From NCBI GenBank assembly GCA_963716855.1, contig CAVQUV010000019.1, positions 1 to 64,000 of the forward strand: 64,000 nt of DNA. Direction: 5' to 3'. The position numbers were made by a program, and so were the translations under genes. The stretch comes from JAGVSZ01 sp963716855. Lineage in GTDB: Bacteria; Pseudomonadota; Gammaproteobacteria; Burkholderiales; SG8-39. The stretch's first letter is position 1. The number at the start of each line of letters is the position of its first letter. Under the pieces are notes generated by a model. That model had not been told where the DNA came from. It was given only the letters and a program-made list of their open reading frames with translations, and did not search any database. This document shows, one piece after another, positions 63,272 to 64,000 of the stretch.

Positions 63272-63598
63272 ATGAGCGAGCACATCGTGCACGTCACCGA
63301 CCAGACGTTCGAGCCCGAGGTCCTGAAGTCCGACCTGCCGGTACTGGTCGACTACTGGGCCGAGTGGTGCGGCCCCTGCAAGGCGATCGCGCCGATCCTG
63401 GACGAGATCGCCAAGGAGTACGGCGGCAAGCTGAAGATCGCGAAGCTCGACGTGGACGCGAACGTGGAAGTGCCGAAGAAATACAACATCCGCGGGATAC
63501 CGACGCTCATGCTGTTCAAGAACGGGAATGTCGAGGAGCAGATCGTCGGCGCACGCTCGAAGTCGCAGCTCACCGCCTTCCTCGACAGCAACATCTAG
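63272..63598 (+). CDS. trxA: Thioredoxin 1
   Basis: The 108-residue thioredoxin has the active site WCGPC (W32, C33, C36) in DYWAEWCGPCKAIAPILDEI and the cis-Pro in IRGIPTLMLFKNG. It reduces disulfides in cytosolic proteins, using thioredoxin reductase. AAAGGAAG seven bases before ATG 63272 fixes the start; the upstream in-frame extension from 63215 is non-homologous. rho follows immediately, as in most proteobacteria. Confidence 0.97.
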   Translation: MSEHIVHVTDQTFEPEVLKSDLPVLVDYWAEWCGPCKAIAPILDEIAKEYGGKLKIAKLDVDANVEVPKKYNIRGIPTLMLFKNGNVEEQIVGARSKSQLTAFLDSNI

Positions 63599-63744
63599 TG
63601 TCCGCCCGGCACCGCCGCTCTGGCGCACCCCGGAGATCCGAGCTACCATCCGAGCCACGTCCCGCCGCGCCGGTTCCCGGCGCGCCCCCTTCCCCCGAGC
63701 CGCCCCCGCAGGGGGCGCCAGCGACCCAGGTCCCGACCTCCATC

Positions 63745-64000
63745 ATGCATCTCTCCGAACTCAAGCAACTTCACGTCAGCCAGCTCATCGAGATGGCGAC
63801 GCAGTACGAAGTCGACGGCGCGAACCGCATGCGCAAGCAGGAGCTGATCTTCGCGCTGCTCAAGAACCGCGCGAAGAAGGGGGAGGCGATCTACGGCGAC
63901 GGCACGCTGGAGGTGCTGCCCGACGGCTTCGGCTTCCTGCGGTCCCCCGACACGTCCTACCTCGCCTCGACCGACGACATCTACGTTTCGCCCTCCCAGA
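63745..64000 (+). CDS. rho: Transcription termination factor Rho, 5' part
   Basis: The gene runs off the right edge. The visible 85 residues begin MHLSELKQLHVSQLIEMATQ, the standard Rho N-terminal helical domain, followed by the start of the cold-shock-like RNA-binding domain (YGDGTLEVLPDGFGFLRSPD). Rho is the hexameric RNA helicase that ends transcription. ATG 63745 has only a weak ribosome binding site. In the same frame a GTG at 63598 overlaps the trxA stop and would add 49 Pro/Ala/Arg-rich residues, so a longer N-terminus is possible. Confidence 0.95.
   Translation, partial: MHLSELKQLHVSQLIEMATQYEVDGANRMRKQELIFALLKNRAKKGEAIYGDGTLEVLPDGFGFLRSPDTSYLASTDDIYVSPSQ

Overview
This is a GC-rich (roughly two-thirds G+C) chromosomal segment from a betaproteobacterium, probably of the Burkholderiales/Nitrosomonadales group. 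The evidence is gene order: thrS-infC-rpmI-rplT-pheS-pheT-ihfA-merR; hrcA-hemH and grpE-dnaK-dnaJ; the TPR-cyclophilin-lpxH group followed by metZ-purF-cvpA-dedD-folC-accD-trpA-trpB-trpF-truA-fimV-asd-leuB-leuD-leuC; and trxA-rho. These syntenies are typical of Betaproteobacteria. No CRISPR array, intact insertion sequence or rRNA gene was found.

Layout. Positions 1-12000 are an accessory, mosaic region. It starts with the 5' part of a fabI-type enoyl-ACP reductase gene (minus strand). Next comes a string of small unknown genes behind a winged-helix regulator, then a FixL/FixJ-like signalling cluster: a large multi-PAS histidine kinase broken by one frameshift, a FixJ-type response regulator and a lone receiver. 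At 7170-7390 lie two 3' fragments of a tRNA-Ser gene, the usual scar of integrative elements. Beyond them are a second truncated winged-helix gene, a chimeric DUF2235/patatin lipoprotein ORF, a DUF2092 protein of visibly lower GC with a small partner, and a YhaV/PrlF-type toxin-antitoxin pair with a palindromic operator. tRNA-Pro(GGG) at 11938 closes this region.

Positions 12000-23000 carry translation and information-processing genes (merR, ihfA, pheT, pheS, rplT, rpmI, infC, thrS, tRNA-Val, recN, nadK). Positions 22600-29720 carry hrcA, hemH and the grpE-dnaK-dnaJ chaperone genes; two sigma-32-like promoters are readable, before grpE and before dnaK. Positions 29800-33100 are a decayed patch: an O-GlcNAc-transferase-like remnant, an intact orphan ABC substrate-binding protein, and a cysS gene with five frameshifts. 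Positions 33200-53300 are housekeeping biosynthesis: cyclophilins, lipid A (lpxH), methionine (metZ, asd), purine (purF), folate (folC), fatty acid (accD), tryptophan (trpABF), leucine (leuBCD), tRNA modification (truA) and the polar/pilus protein FimV. Positions 53300-64000 hold an M48 lipoprotein protease, an MFS permease divergent from a membrane-fused spermidine-synthase-like protein, aroC, a small unknown gene, an MFS-acyltransferase fusion, a CBS-domain protein, a 7Fe ferredoxin, thioredoxin and the start of rho.

Most noteworthy signals: the fivefold-frameshifted cysS; a dispersed palindromic repeat with copies at 21570-21642 and 44121-44226; a 48-bp duplication of the leuD start region; the tRNA-Ser scar with twin truncated winged-helix genes; an AUC-initiated infC with a repetitive Lys/Ala/Glu tail; and a hairpin with a G-rich loop in front of a cluster of unknown small genes. 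I see no convincing complete new defence or biosynthetic system. The 743-1939 gene string is the best candidate for an undescribed module.
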